NCBI RefSeq assembly: GCF_018873765.1 | Contig: NC_057916.1 | Coordinates: forward strand, 49,292,540 to 49,356,539 | From: Telopea speciosissima | Lineage: Eukaryota > Streptophyta > Magnoliopsida > Proteales > Proteaceae | Length of the DNA: 64,000 bases | Reading direction: 5' to 3' | Part shown: piece after piece, positions 43,021 to 54,523 of the stretch | Numbering within the stretch: the stretch's first letter is position 1 | Layout: each line of letters opens with the position of its first letter | Translations under genes and position numbers: made by a program | The notes under the pieces: model-generated | What the model was told of the DNA's origin: nothing | The model's input: only the letters and a program-made list of their open reading frames with translations | Databases searched by the model: none

Positions 43021-43500
43021 TTTTCCATCAGCTATTAAGACATTTACTGATTCTTCATACGCCGGTTCAAATCTTTTTTCTACCATAAATGTTCGGATCT
43101 GGGTATCTGAGCTGCATTCAACCATTGAGGCGAGGGTGGCCAAAGCATCTACAAATCTATTGTGGACTCTTGGTAAATATTCAAATGTGATTTCTTCAAA
43201 ATTCTTGAATATCCCTTCCAATTTTTCCTGATAAGGTTTCAGCTTTTCATCTTTCATTTTCCATTTCCCTTGAGTTTGACAGATTACGATTGATGAATCC
43301 CTATAAACTTTCAACTTCTTGATTCCTAATGCCATGGCTGCCTTGAGGCCAATAACACATGCTTCATACTCTGCGATGTTGTTAGTACGTGGGAATTCTA
43401 ATCGGAAAACAGAAGGGAGATAAAGATCTTCTGGGGTTATTAGTAATATTCCGGCCCCGTATTCCCTTTAATTGGCTGTGCATCAAAGTACAACTGCCAC
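43021..43500 (-). pseudogene. Tat-B second (archaeal-type) RNase H
   Basis: It reads NNIAEYEACVIGLKAAMA near 43390-43335, KLKVYRDSSIVICQTQGKW, and VHNRFVDALATLASM (about 43175-43130). This extra RNase H after RT-RNase H places the element in the Tat branch. Confidence 0.82.
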
Positions 43501-43559
43501 TAGTCTTTGCATTCCTCTTCTTCCACACATGCTAATTCTTCATCTAGGAAAAGATCTTC

Positions 43560-45200
43560 CATCGGTCGTGAATCTGATTCCACCGGATGTGCAGCTAGAT
43601 GGTCTGAGACTGCTCGCTCCTTCATAGACTTTCGATTGACATATGATATGTCAAATTCCAACAATAACAACTATCTTCTCGCCATCCTTCCGGTTAACAC
43701 TAGCTTTTCAAACAAGTACTTTACCGGATCCATCCTTAAGATGAGTCGGATTGGATGTGAAAGCACATAATGCCTCAATCTTTTAGTTACCCAAAATAAG
43801 GCTATACATGTCCTTTCCAAAGGGGTATAGTGAGTTTCGTACTCTAGAAATTTCTTGAACAAGTAGTAGATTGCATGCTCTTCCCTATTCTTCTGATTAT
43901 GTTGTGCTACCATTAACCCCATTGCCATTTCTTCAACGAATAAGTATAACAGAAGCAGTTCACAGTGGGACAAGTACTAGCGGATGAGTCAAGTACTCTT
44001 TTATCTTTTTGAATGCCTCTTGGCACTTGTCATTCCATTCCTTTGGTTCTTCTTTTCTCAAGAGCTTGAAAATGGGTTCACATGTTGCAGTTAGGCGTGC
44101 TATGAACCGGCTTTTGTATTGGATGCGACCCAAGAAACCTTGAATCTCTTTTTCTGTTTTGGTGATGGCATTTTTATTATAGCCTTTATTTTATCGGGAT
44201 CCACTTCTATTCCTCTTTAGCTGACGAGAAATCCCAAAAGCTTCCCTGCTGTTACTCCGAATACATATTTTTTAGGATTCAATCTGAGCTTGTATTCTTT
44301 TATTCACTCGAGAAACTTTCTCAGTGCCAGGAAATGCCCCTTTCGGGTGATCGATGTGACAATCATGTCATCCACATACACTTGTACTTCTTTGTGTATC
44401 ATGTCATGTAGGATGATCGTGGCTACTCTTTGACATGTTGCTTCTACATTCTTTAGACTAAAGGACATTACCTTGTAACAATAAGTTCCTCATGGTGTGG
44501 TAAACGCTATCTTCTCTCTGTCCTTTGGACACATGCTGATCTGATTATACCTAGAAAATCCATCCATAAATGACAATAAGGCATGCTTTGCTATGTTATC
44601 CACCAGCAAGTTAATGTGCGGCAATGTGAAGTCGTCCTTGGGGCTAACTTTGTTGAGGTCTTAGAAATCCACACACATCCATACTTTCTCATCTTTCTTG
44701 GGAACTGGGACAATATTGAACAACCATTGAGGGTACTATGCCACTTGGAGAAATCATGCATTCCACTGCTTGATGACTTCTTCCCTGATCTTTTCACTCC
44801 ATTCAGGCAGCATTCTTCTGGGCTTCTATTTGACAAGCCGGGCATCTGGATATGTGGGCAGTTGATGTTGTACTATCCTTGGATCAATGCCTGGTATATC
44901 TTCGTAGGACCATGCGAACACTTCTTGGAATTCTTTCAACAGGGCTATCATTTGACCAACTTCCCCCTTATCAAGTGAGGAGCCAATTTTAACCATTTGG
45001 GGACACTATTCCATTCCCAGGTTTATGAGACACATGTCCTCTTGGACAAGTTGGGCTTTTCTTTGCTTTAGTTTCTTTATTAGGTGATGATGTTCAAGGA
45101 TATCCTCATCATCGAAAGATGAATCAGAAGAAGAAGAAGAGACATACTCAGAATGGTTGACTTCATTCATGATGGAAAGAGGAGTACAAGCAGACTTGAC
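43560..45200 (-). pseudogene. Tat-B reverse transcriptase and RNase H
   Basis: The RT spans about 45060-43990. It has FAWSYEDIPGIDPRIVQHQ, then PVPKKDEKVWMCVDF, SPKDDFTLPHINLLVDN, FMDGFSRYNQIS and the catalytic YVDDMI at 44378-44361, then LRLNPKKYVFGVTAGKLLGF. Stops of the TAG/TGA type interrupt it several times. RNase H (43973-43671) reads FKKFLEYETHYTPLERTC and LRMDPVKYLFEKLVLTG. Confidence 0.85.
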
Positions 45201-45730
45201 AGATTGGAAGGTACTACCTTCCTTGATTACAACAGACTTACTAAATGATCAGACTAGTTCAGAGCTAACCACCCCTTGAGACTCTATTTCCTGAAACCTT
45301 TTAGAGACACTGATCCAATTTTTTGTTCTTGGAGAGGGTGAATCAAAAGACCCTTCTTCGTCCCCAACAGAAATCATGGCTATCTCGAACAATTCTCTGA
45401 TGCTCAGATCTTCTTCAGCAGCTTTCAATTTTGCTTATTCACTTCTAGTGCCACCCAGTCGATGTTGTCTTGAAAGAAGACTTCAAATCCCGGATGGAGG
45501 CTTCCCTTGTCATGATCGAACCAAGGCTCAATGTTGACGTAGTATGGAAAGTTCTCCCCTTCCTTGACAAAGTACCTGTTCAAAGTCTTGAAATATGGAG
45601 ATGGTCCCATGGTAGTGCTCACCCTCTCACATATTCGACTGCTTTCAAGTTTGCCTTTTTTCCTTGGTTCTTCATATCCCAGTCCGTGACGGTTGCTGTA
45701 GGTTGGAAACTCAGGGAATTCCAGAATCCC

Positions 45731-46791
45731 TTACTGATTCTTTCCCAGTCCAAGCCCCAGGAAATATTCCATGTTGTTCATCATCTTCAAAGTTGACTTA
45801 CTCCATGCAGATGGATATCCGAATGGGATTATCTCTCTTACTTCTGAGGTCATCACACCGATTGCCCCAATCTCAAATCCACCTAGTTGGGTATCTTCTA
45901 GAGTTTCTACTCCTACCTCAATGCTTGCCAAAGTGTGGACTATTTTTTGGTTACCGAAGATAGTGATCATCTTCCCTTCATTGATAAACTTCATTTTCTA
46001 ATGTAGGCTTGAGGCCATTGCCCCTACTGAATGTAGCTAGGGTCATCCCAATAGCATGTTGAATGATGCTTGAATGTCAAGTGACATCACTTGACATTCC
46101 ATTGTGAACTGGGCAGGTCTAACTCGGATATTAGTGGTCAAAACTCCCAAAACTTTCCTTCTTGTGTTGTCATATCCTCAGATTGTCTGAGCAGAGGGCT
46201 TCATATGAGTGAGGTCTAGCCCTATGCAGCTTGTAGCCTTGAGAGGTATGACGTTGAGAGCTGATCCATTATCTATCAAGACTTGGGGGACCCAGTTCCC
46301 GTTGCATTCTACTATAATGTGCAATGCCCGATTATGATTCTTCCCCTAGGTGACAAATCATCTTTGGAGAATGAGAGAGAATTTGTGGCATAGGTAGCTC
46401 CCACGATGTTTGAATGCTCTTCTGGGCCCATCTCTATTGGTACCTGAACTTTGTTAAGTGTTTTCAGGACTGCTTCCCGATGTGGTAGCGAAGCCATCAA
46501 CAACCCCCAAACGGAGATGTTAGCCTGTATCTTCTTCGGGTTATTCAACACTTGATTTTCTGGCTCGTACTTGCTCTGAGGTAAAGCAGGTGTGTATGGT
46601 TTCTCTACAATCAGACTTTTATCTTTGAAATTTCTTCCACTCTGGGTCTTTGATACTTCAGGTTCTTTTCCCTTGACAATGAGCTCCACCGGGCACAGCT
46701 CATCATTCTCCAAGTCACTTTCAATTATCATAAGGGTTCCTATCATTGGGCTCTTCCTCCTTGGATGAGTGACTTTGAATTCTGCCTTCAT
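45731..46791 (-). pseudogene. Tat-B aspartic protease region
   Basis: ATG-open frame 46791-46312 (SVWGLLMASLPHREAVLK, VPIEMGPEEHSNIVGATYA, DLSPRGRIIIGHCTL) is the conserved lead-in. The catalytic part LIDNGSALNV (about 46281-46252) follows, then ASFNMLLG near 46070. Frame 45994-45731 (MKFINEGKMITIFGNQKI, VGVETLEDTQLGGFEI) completes it. One or two shifts separate the pieces. Confidence 0.8.
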
Positions 46792-48540
46792 GGCAACGAT
46801 TGTCCTTTGGGCCTTTTACAAGATCTCATATAGGGTCTCTTACTTTTTGCAGAGGTGTCCGATAAGTTGGTCAACATCCGACTTTCGCGGGCTGACTGGC
46901 ATCATCTACTGGATCATTTCAAAGATTTCGCTGGTTAACTTTTGGAACCTCATGGCTTTAGCTAAGGACTCAAAATGTTCCTCATCTTCTGATGTTTCTT
47001 CATCGCTGGAGATTACATGATGAATGCTCTTTGTGGGCTCATTTGTTCATCTGTGTTTATGTTGTAGAGGTAGAACCTATCATGTGCTTGTGCCCATTTG
47101 TGATACTCCTCACTTCCACAGTCTAGGATGCTAGAGGGCTTTCATACAAATCTTTTACCAGAGCAAACACAAGGGAGACCACATCTTCCAATTCTTTCAG
47201 GACTTGAGGTAATGGCCATTTCTCATTTATCCGCTGTTGTCATTGCAGTTCTTCCAGATAGTCTGAAAGTACTACCTTAAAGAGCATTTGGTGAATCTTA
47301 TCGACCATTCTAAGGATCCCGCTTGCTTCGAATGGAAGGGACCAAGCTCTAGGCCCACAGATTTCCTCATACTGGTTAACAGTAGGTTCTTCTTTCATTT
47401 CAGACGCTTCACTGGGTAGTTCACTACCAGTGCCTTCATCCATTACTTCGTCATTCAGACTTTCACTAGATATTTCATCTGACTGTTCTTCAGAATCTTG
47501 ATGACCTGGGTCCTCTTCTTGTTCCCCACTGCTATCAATAGGGTGAATTCCTTTTGTTGGATCAAAGTATGGATCTCCGGTATTGATGTTACCGACCCAA
47601 TTTTCCCATTCCTCAATCATTCTTCGTGGACCTGCATTGGGGAAGTCATCTGAGTATAACATAGGATCTTGGGGTGGATTCCCAAAGAAATCCTTTGTTG
47701 ATGCAAGATTCAGCCAAGCCATGCTTCTCAGCTCATGCAACATTCTCTGAAGTAGATCTTCTTCTGCTGGTAATTCTATCTTTTCAACTTGTTCTGCTAA
47801 ATGACCACACACCATATTCGGGAAGCTAGAAGTAGCTTCGTACATGATGCATGGGTCATGGATATTAGCTCAAGGATGTCTTGCAATTGATGGAAGATGT
47901 TCATACCCCATCTGTCAAAGTCTTCTTCTTTGATTAACCATGCTCTTCTTGGATTTTCGGGAGATCTTTCTCCCTCACTACTGCTACTTCCCTCACTTCC
48001 GGGAGGTATGGGTTGGATGAGATCAGTTGGGTCCATTTTGTCATTGTCTGCTCCAATATTATTTATTACAGTTTCAATGGAGAACTCATCTTCAGAGTGT
48101 GACTCAAAGTCTTCTTCTTTACTGTCATCGGTATTTCCTCCCATCTGTATAAGGAAAACATCTCCAGAGAGAGTCTCACCAATGGCTAGTGCAGATACGA
48201 CTTAGATCAAGCTTGGCATGACCTCTTTAATGACTTTCACATTATCCTCAGGTGGCTCCCCTAATGGATTGAATGTGAACCGCCGGGGTAGTGCATTCTT
48301 CTTCATTTTCTGAGTTTTCCACATATGCCATGTGGTTGATCTCATAATCGATGAACCCGAACTTTCTCAATTGCATATGAGGTCCAAGGTTGTCTAACCC
48401 ATTCTCTAGATATTCCAGCTTCATCATCTGATGGTTGGAGGCTATTCCTTTCCCTCGGTCACACCGCTGTCCACCTTCTCTGAATTTTCCATTGGAGTTG
48501 GTTCTTGTACAATAAGCGCACACCATCATCCTTTTCACTC
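46792..48540 (-). pseudogene. Tat-B gag-protease spacer, acidic
   Basis: Three partly overlapping frames (48538-48248, 48144-47797, 47845-47240) encode acidic, Ser- and Glu-rich sequence (SEDEFSIETVINNIGADND, EEQSDEISSESLNDEVMDEG) without a recognised fold. Tat elements vary most here. It may act as a disordered linker in the polyprotein. Confidence 0.55.
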
Positions 48541-48583
48541 TGCTCTTCCGAGCATATCAGCTTTGGCCACGAAATGGTGTTGT

Positions 48584-49130
48584 CTAAGCTTCAATCATTT
48601 CTTCTTTGTACATGTCTCTTAGGAACTTGCTGATATTGGTTCTGGCTTTTACTGGGAGGTCCATCTGCCACATGAGATGCACCTTATCCCTCCAAATTCT
48701 CTTTAACTCCTTTAAGGGACTCCCTACAGGCTGAATCAGAGTGGTGGGGTCCAAACCCATTATCCCTTCTTCTAAGGCATTCACGAATTCCATGGACGAT
48801 CTTAGGGGGTCAAGTTCATCTTTGTCAAGCAAACCCTTCAGGGTGGTGAATGCTTCGAGTATCTCACACCCCTGAGGGTAAAGATATTCATGATACACTC
48901 CATATAGATTTTTTAGGATTATCTCTACTTGCTCCTCCTCCGTTAGGCGAGGTTGCATCTGTTCCGCTTCTTCATGGAATCTTTTGACGAAGTCGAAGAA
49001 CCCTTCATTCAGCCTTTGCCTTAGAGCCTCCAACTCTTTTCTTTTCTTCTCATTTTCCTTGGTTTGGGCTACTAGGATTGCCCTATAAATTCGAGAATCC
49101 ATTAGTCTCTGTTCTTGCTTCATGGGTTGA
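48584..49130 (-). pseudogene. Second Gag-like segment of Tat-B
   Basis: Downstream of the Gag knuckle the open frame reads LEALRQRLNEGFFDFVKRFHEE and TEEEQVEIILKNLYGVYHEY with LEAFTTLKGLLDKDEL. This repeats the end of a Tat Gag capsid region (compare WRELETLRQGADEGFSNFI and AKQVEMILENIHGEYHDR in the first copy). It looks like a partial internal duplication or a piece taken from a related element. Confidence 0.65.
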
Positions 49131-49249
49131 ATCAGGACTGTCGGGCCCTCACAGGTGATATCCTCTCGCAACATATTTTCACCATGATTTGGCAAAGGGT
49201 TAGTAGTTACATTGGGCTGTTGTTCCACTTTCAACGCTATCTTCCCTAC

Positions 49250-50720
49250 ATCGATCAGGTCTTGTATGGCATGCTTGAGGTGTATGCATCTGTCAGGCTA
49301 GTGACCTTTCTAATTGTGATAGTAGCAATGTAATTCTAGCATGTATCCTGAACGTTGATTGGCCAAATCTACATGTCTTGGTGGTACGACATCCAGCATC
49401 CCTTCCCTCTTGAGCTTAAAGAAGAGGCGAGTAGGAGTCATATTGCCAAAAGAAAATTGTCTAGGAGAAGTTGACTGTTCTGCTTGGATAACTAAAGGTG
49501 CAACGGCTGTCGATGAAATCTTCTTCTCGGTGTACTGACCAGTAGTGACCGCGTTCACTTCAGGACCCTTCCCTCTTCCTACTTTGTTATTCTTATTAGG
49601 ATAAGATCCATAGGCCTCCTTAGTTGAAGCTTGGGCTTGGTTTCCCTTGAAGAGCTTATCTTCAATTCGCTTTCCTGTAGCTGTGAGTACTTCAAAGGTT
49701 TTGATGTGCTGATAGTAAAGGCGATCATGGTATTCCCCATGTATATTCTCTAGAATCATTTCCACTTGTTTTGCTTCATTCGGACGTTTCCAAATCCTAG
49801 ACACCTTCTCGCAAAACTCATAATGAAATTAGAAAATCCTTCATCGGCTCCTTGCCTCAAGGTTTCCAACTCACGCCAAGTAATGCCTACCTCAGTGTTG
49901 TAAGAATACTGCTTGGTGAACTCTTTCACCACTGTCGACTAGGTTTGAGTTTGATTCTGGTCTAATAAAGTGAGCCACCTAAGAGCTGATCTAGCCAATG
50001 AGTAAAGGAAGGCTTGACCCATTAGATTTTTTGTAAGCTCCCATGACTTGGCCACAGTAATGAAGATCGTTAAGTGGGCTTTGGGGTCCCCTGTCCTGTT
50101 GAATTTGTCAAGCTTCCATTTGAATTCTTCAAGTATTCTCCCATCGGGAAGAAGACCAAATCATCTTCTGGCTTTGCTACTGCTTTCCCTTGCATAGCAA
50201 TTTCTAGTTTCTCAACTTTATCCCTCATCTATTTCTCTCTTCAGTTTTAGGGGGATTCTGTGGGGGTGTTGATGACCATAACTTCTTCCTCCTCTATCAC
50301 AACTTTGAGTTGTAATCTAGGTATTGGCGTCACCCTAGGTTCTCTGGGGATTTGTGCATTATCTCCTCGAGACTGACTCTACATTTCTTGAACCATCTGT
50401 GTAACTAGCTACTTCATCTTAGTCATCTCTCTTTGCATGCTGACCATTTCTTGACTCAAAACTTCTTTCGAAGAACCGGCCTCTAGTAGATCCATGGTAT
50501 TCGTAATAGGAGGTGACCTTACTGGACTCTATCTTGCGAGACTAGAAGATGGGCTAGGACTTCTATTAGACGAAGAGGATGGAGGCTGGTGGAGGTCGAC
50601 CCGAGTTAACCGGTTGGCCTGATGGTCCAAGGGGGCAACAAAAAGTTCTTTCATCGTGGAATTGTGCCTTGCAAGGGCGAAAGATCGCTTTAGGATTTTG
50701 AGTGACAAACAAATTATCAT
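49250..50720 (-). pseudogene. Tat-B gag
   Basis: The N-terminal part is near 50720-50530 (LARHNSTMKELFVAPLDHQ, a Ser/Pro-rich end), followed by a stop at 50529 and pieces such as MRDKVEKLEIAMQG and DDLVFFPMGEYLK. The capsid end is in the open frame from 49804 (EAKQVEMILENIHGEYHDRL, FEVLTATGKRIEDKL) and then MTPTRLFFKLKREGMLDVVP. A zinc-knuckle-like HCYYHN, GH and DRC follow (about 49330-49290). Many stops are present. Confidence 0.75.
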
Positions 50721-51928
50721 TTTTTATCTTGTTCTTTTTTTTTTTAGTTTCTTTATATATGTATATATACATACTTATGTTTTGGTTTACAAAGAAAATA
50801 TACAAACATACATATACAAACAGTGGTTGGGTAGCATAATGATCCGTTTCTAACCTCTTCGCTCCACCTTACTCGGGTGATTAGTGGTGAGATCTTCATC
50901 AGACTTTGAAATGACCTAGGAATGACTCCCATGGCCCTATAAGTCAATATAATCTCACCATAAATCCTTCCTTGTTCGATGGCTCCCAGAGGTTGCATTA
51001 GGATCATCACGAAGAGGCCTTCTCAAGGATCTCTCGACAGTCTACGCTTCGTTAATGTAGAATACCTTTCACTTTGGGATACCAGAGTTCCATTATTGAC
51101 ATGAAATCCTGGGCAATGTATCAATTTTCGAGGGACTATCGAGGCTACATTTTTTTTTGATACACCATCCCAGACAATTATGTCGCTTTCGTTGAAGGAC
51201 TATCAAGGGACATCCGAGGGACAAATGCAGCTCTTTCCCATGATGAGTAAACTACATTATGGAGGTTATACTACCAAGAACCTCATTTTTGGCCCCGAAG
51301 GGTTGCTACATTAGTTTGTGGCGTATCCTAATCATATATGGTCTAATTTCCTACTTGATGCATGCAATAGTTAGGCTAATAGGACAGAAAAAGGGTACCC
51401 TTGACATAACCAATATACCTATCGCTCGTGGTCGCGAATTATCGACACATGGTTCTTTTAATATACCTGGAAAGTAGGTCACACAATCTTAGAGTAATCA
51501 AACTAGTGCCCTTTTTTAGTAGCGAAGTACCCCATGGCACACTAGTGAATATCCTCGTCGATGATTCTATACTCGTACAATAAATATCAAGGGCCATGGC
51601 TTCGCCGTGAATTACCCACGACTAGACATGGGGTCCAACGATGAACCATGGGGCTGTGTGTTCCCATGAAGTATTGTGTGTGCATGATAGTGGTGGCAAA
51701 AGCAGGTATCATCCGATTTCAGAGTACTTAGTATGATGTGCCCCACCTCCCCGGGGGTAAAGGCACAACAGGGAGTACCCTCGTCATTTGATTTCACTTC
51801 GAACGCGATGCATGATGCAATTAGTTCATAAAAGGGGTTAGCCAAACATGTTATCAATCAAACAATGCAGAAGGAAGAATATTCTTGCATTCAATGGTAG
51901 CATCTAGTATTGAAATTTTGACCATCAA
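50721..51928 (-). other. Tat-B untranslated leader
   Basis: About 1.2 kb between primer site and gag, without a conserved ORF. Alternating TA sequence lies at 50755-50800. Its primer-proximal part (51740-51928) is shared with Tat-D (57977-58152). Confidence 0.6.
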
Positions 51929-51946
51929 TCCCTAGCGGAGTCGCCA
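51929..51946 (-). other. Primer binding site of Tat-B
   Basis: The minus strand reads TGGCGACTCCGCTAGGGA one base from the LTR end. Tat-A and Tat-D have related sequences in the same place. Confidence 0.75.
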
Positions 51947-51947
51947 C

Positions 51948-53498
51948 TATAAGGATCTATTCCCTCTCAAGATTGCGCTGCGTTCCCTTTTGGGTGCTCT
52001 TGGTTCGGATTGGGGGTTTGGGGGTTATGCTCCTAGATTGGAGAGAGAAGAAATGCATCTTCTCGAAGGTTATGATTTATCAGGGGATGGGGGTCATACA
52101 ATTAAATTAAATGAAATGGAGTCGCCATCTAGGATTAGGGCCTAGGACCCATTGGTATAGCCTTGTGAAGGGCTATGGGACTTCATTTGGTTTGGTCAGA
52201 GATTCAGGGTAAGTAGTTAGGTTACGAGAGTGGGAAGGTGTTAGGCACCTACCTCGCCCAAGTAAACCGGTCTTTCTACTAGATGCTGATTTTCAAATAT
52301 TTTCCTTCATAAATGTCCTATTTCCATGTGTATAGCTAAAATGATGCACAAACTGCTTAATTAAATTAATCTAAATTAACTACTGTACACTATACAAGTA
52401 TAATTTGAAAGTCTGCATTGTTACGAAATTAAAGTGCAATGAAATAATTACATACCTGTATGATTTAAACCAATGTAATTATATAGGATAGGTCACGTCC
52501 CCCAGCTCAGGTGGAGGCAAAAGATTGGCTTTGTCCTTCGTTGGACAGAGTAATGGCGTCAAAAAGTAATTGCCCAGATATCAGGTAGAATAACAGCGTC
52601 GAAAAATCTTTGGAGAGTAATCACCCGGATGTAGGGCAGAGTAACGACGCAGGGGTATTGGGTACTAGGACCTCGGACAGAATTATGACATCAGAAAGCT
52701 TCAGAAACTAGACTCCTCATATATTGGGCAGAGCAACGACAAACGGGCATCAGGTGCTAGGACCTTAGATAGAATAACGACCTTAGAAAGCTTCAGAAAC
52801 TAGGCATTAGGACGTCTAACAGGATGACTAGGCCATGGGAGACTTCGGGAGGTTTGGGCCGCAATGGGTTAGGGAAGGCGAGTCGGGGGGGACCCGGACT
52901 CCGGATAGAGGGACGAGGCTCAAAGTCTCCAAATCAGACTGGGGTAGGGCCCTAAAACTAGGAAAAAGAGGAAAAAAGGAAAGTTGGAGCTCTGGGGGTC
53001 CCCCCTCTCCTCAACTTGGAACTTGTTGAAATGAGGGGTGGAGGTATTTATAGGAAAAAATCTCATCTGGCGGTGCTGCGGTGAAATCTACAGCGCCGCC
53101 AAGTAGGAAAAAAAATCAAGTTTTGGGTCCCCAGCGGCACTGCAGCTTAGGGCGCGACACTGTTGTGCGGTGTCGCAGGGAGAAAACTGGGTTGGGTGCC
53201 ACGGCTGGGCACGACGCTGCCACGTGGTGCCATATTCGGCCGCGATGCTGTCGTGCGGTGCCGCTGCTTGGTGCGGCACTGTCGTGCTGCACCACAGCTG
53301 CGTGTGGCACTGCCAGGCCATGGCTTCGAGTGGGGGTGTCATGCAAGGTCGTATCGAGGATGTAAGGGACTATCGATGGAAACGAGGTGGAATAGAGGGT
53401 TTCTAGATTACTCTGAAGAAAAGAGTTTAGAGGATATTACCAGTCTTTTGCATCCGATTGTCGTCATCGCTGGGGGATGACAAAATTCAGTGTCTACA
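51948..53498 (-). repeat. 5' LTR of Tat-B
   Basis: On the minus strand it runs from TGTAGACAC at 53498 to CTTATA at 51948 (expected terminal TACA is changed). It has two 91-92-bp units where the 3' LTR has three. It also has a GC-rich array with exact 31-bp spacing (53209, 53240, 53271, 53302) that the 3' LTR largely lacks. The TATA-like box is near 53045-53052. Confidence 0.88.
53209..53332 (-). repeat. 31-bp GC-rich tandem repeat in the Tat-B 5' LTR
   Basis: Four units start at 53209, 53240, 53271 and 53302 around the core GACGCTGYCGTGYGGTGCC. The 3' LTR has about one unit (36047-36115). Confidence 0.8.
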
Positions 53499-54509
53499 CA
53501 ACGCACAAAAGAAAACCTTTTTAAAAATTCCACTCGGGTAGAAATGGAGAGGAGGACAACAAGATCATTTTTAGCCCAAGTAATCGAGATTTGATCCACA
53601 AACAAGGTCACACGGCCTAAAATGGTGGAAAATCCCTCAGACGCCCTAAAAATATGGAAAGAACAAAGTTAGAAAGGGATTTTAAGAGTGACTCTTCATA
53701 TTCATAATAATATTTTTTGGCTAGAATCGATGTTGAATAGGCTATCCCTCAACACTGAACTATTGTCGAATAAAGCATTCCGATGATGACACGGGTTCTC
53801 ACTGTTGAAGAAGACATTTTCACTATCGAATTGCACATTTTGCCATAAAATTCAATATTCGAGCAGGTGGGACCACCCCCATAGTGACTTGGCACCCCTA
53901 GCACACCAACACGCACCTTACAAGTGGCCCGTGCTAGAAATCAAGCAAGATTTTGAGTCTCAAATCACGTCCAAACAACCAGTGAATACCAACTTGGGAT
54001 CTCAACTACCGTATCCCACAAATCCTGTACGGATGAAATTCCCAGCCTACCCTCACCATGGCTAGAATAGTACGACTACCTATGGCAATTACAAAACTAC
54101 CCCTATATCTCACCTTTTCAATGGCAAATTTATCCCCAGGAGCACTCGTACTATCGGCAATCCTCTACAACTACATCATGCCCCATCAGTGATGATTTAC
54201 TCCCCAGAGCGCCCGTACTATCGACAACCCTCTACAACTACATCATGCCTCATCAATGGCAATTTACAACCCCGACAGAAGCGCCCACACTATCGGCCAG
54301 TCTCGTCACCCTAGCTAGCATAGCTCGTACTACTGGCAACCAGAGCATTATTACAAGTTCAACCGATGGAGCCACCTGCGCAGGTACGCCTCCATCCCCC
54401 ACACTCCAATGTCCCTAACCAAGGCACTAGCTAGTTTTCTCTCAATCCGACGACACGAAGTATTCTCAAAATCACTTCTTTGACCTACAACTATTGCACA
54501 GTCTCAATC
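53499..54509 (+). other. Tat-A 3' tail
   Basis: This is internal sequence between the PMD ORF start and the polypurine tract of Tat-A. It has an ORF-like stretch at 53805-54065 without recognised domains and a diverged tandem repeat of about 66-70 bp at 54110-54300 (CGTACTATCGGCAATCCTCT, ACAACTACATCATGCC). Confidence 0.55.
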
Positions 54510-54523
54510 AAAGAGGGGCATTC
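54510..54523 (+). other. Polypurine tract of Tat-A
   Basis: AAAGAGGGGCATTC directly before the 3' LTR start TGTAGACACC. Confidence 0.85.

Larger units (their letters stand above)
34793..53498 (-). mobile_element. Tat-B: giant Tat/Ogre-type Ty3/gypsy element, minus strand
   Basis: The LTRs at 34793-36288 and 51948-53498 bracket about 15.7 kb with primer site, gag, protease, RT, RNase H, second RNase H, integrase, a sense DUF7745-like ORF, an antisense PMD ORF, stacked tandem repeats and a polypurine tract. Total is 18.7 kb. The flanks TAACT (34788-34792) and CAACG (53499-53503) match at three of five bases, consistent with an eroded TSD but not proof. The two flanks are both Tat-A sequence, supporting simple insertion. 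Confidence 0.87.

Noticed and set aside
34788-53503. A clear target-site duplication for Tat-B
   Set aside because: TAACT and CAACG share only three of five bases; reported as a possible eroded TSD, not as a feature.
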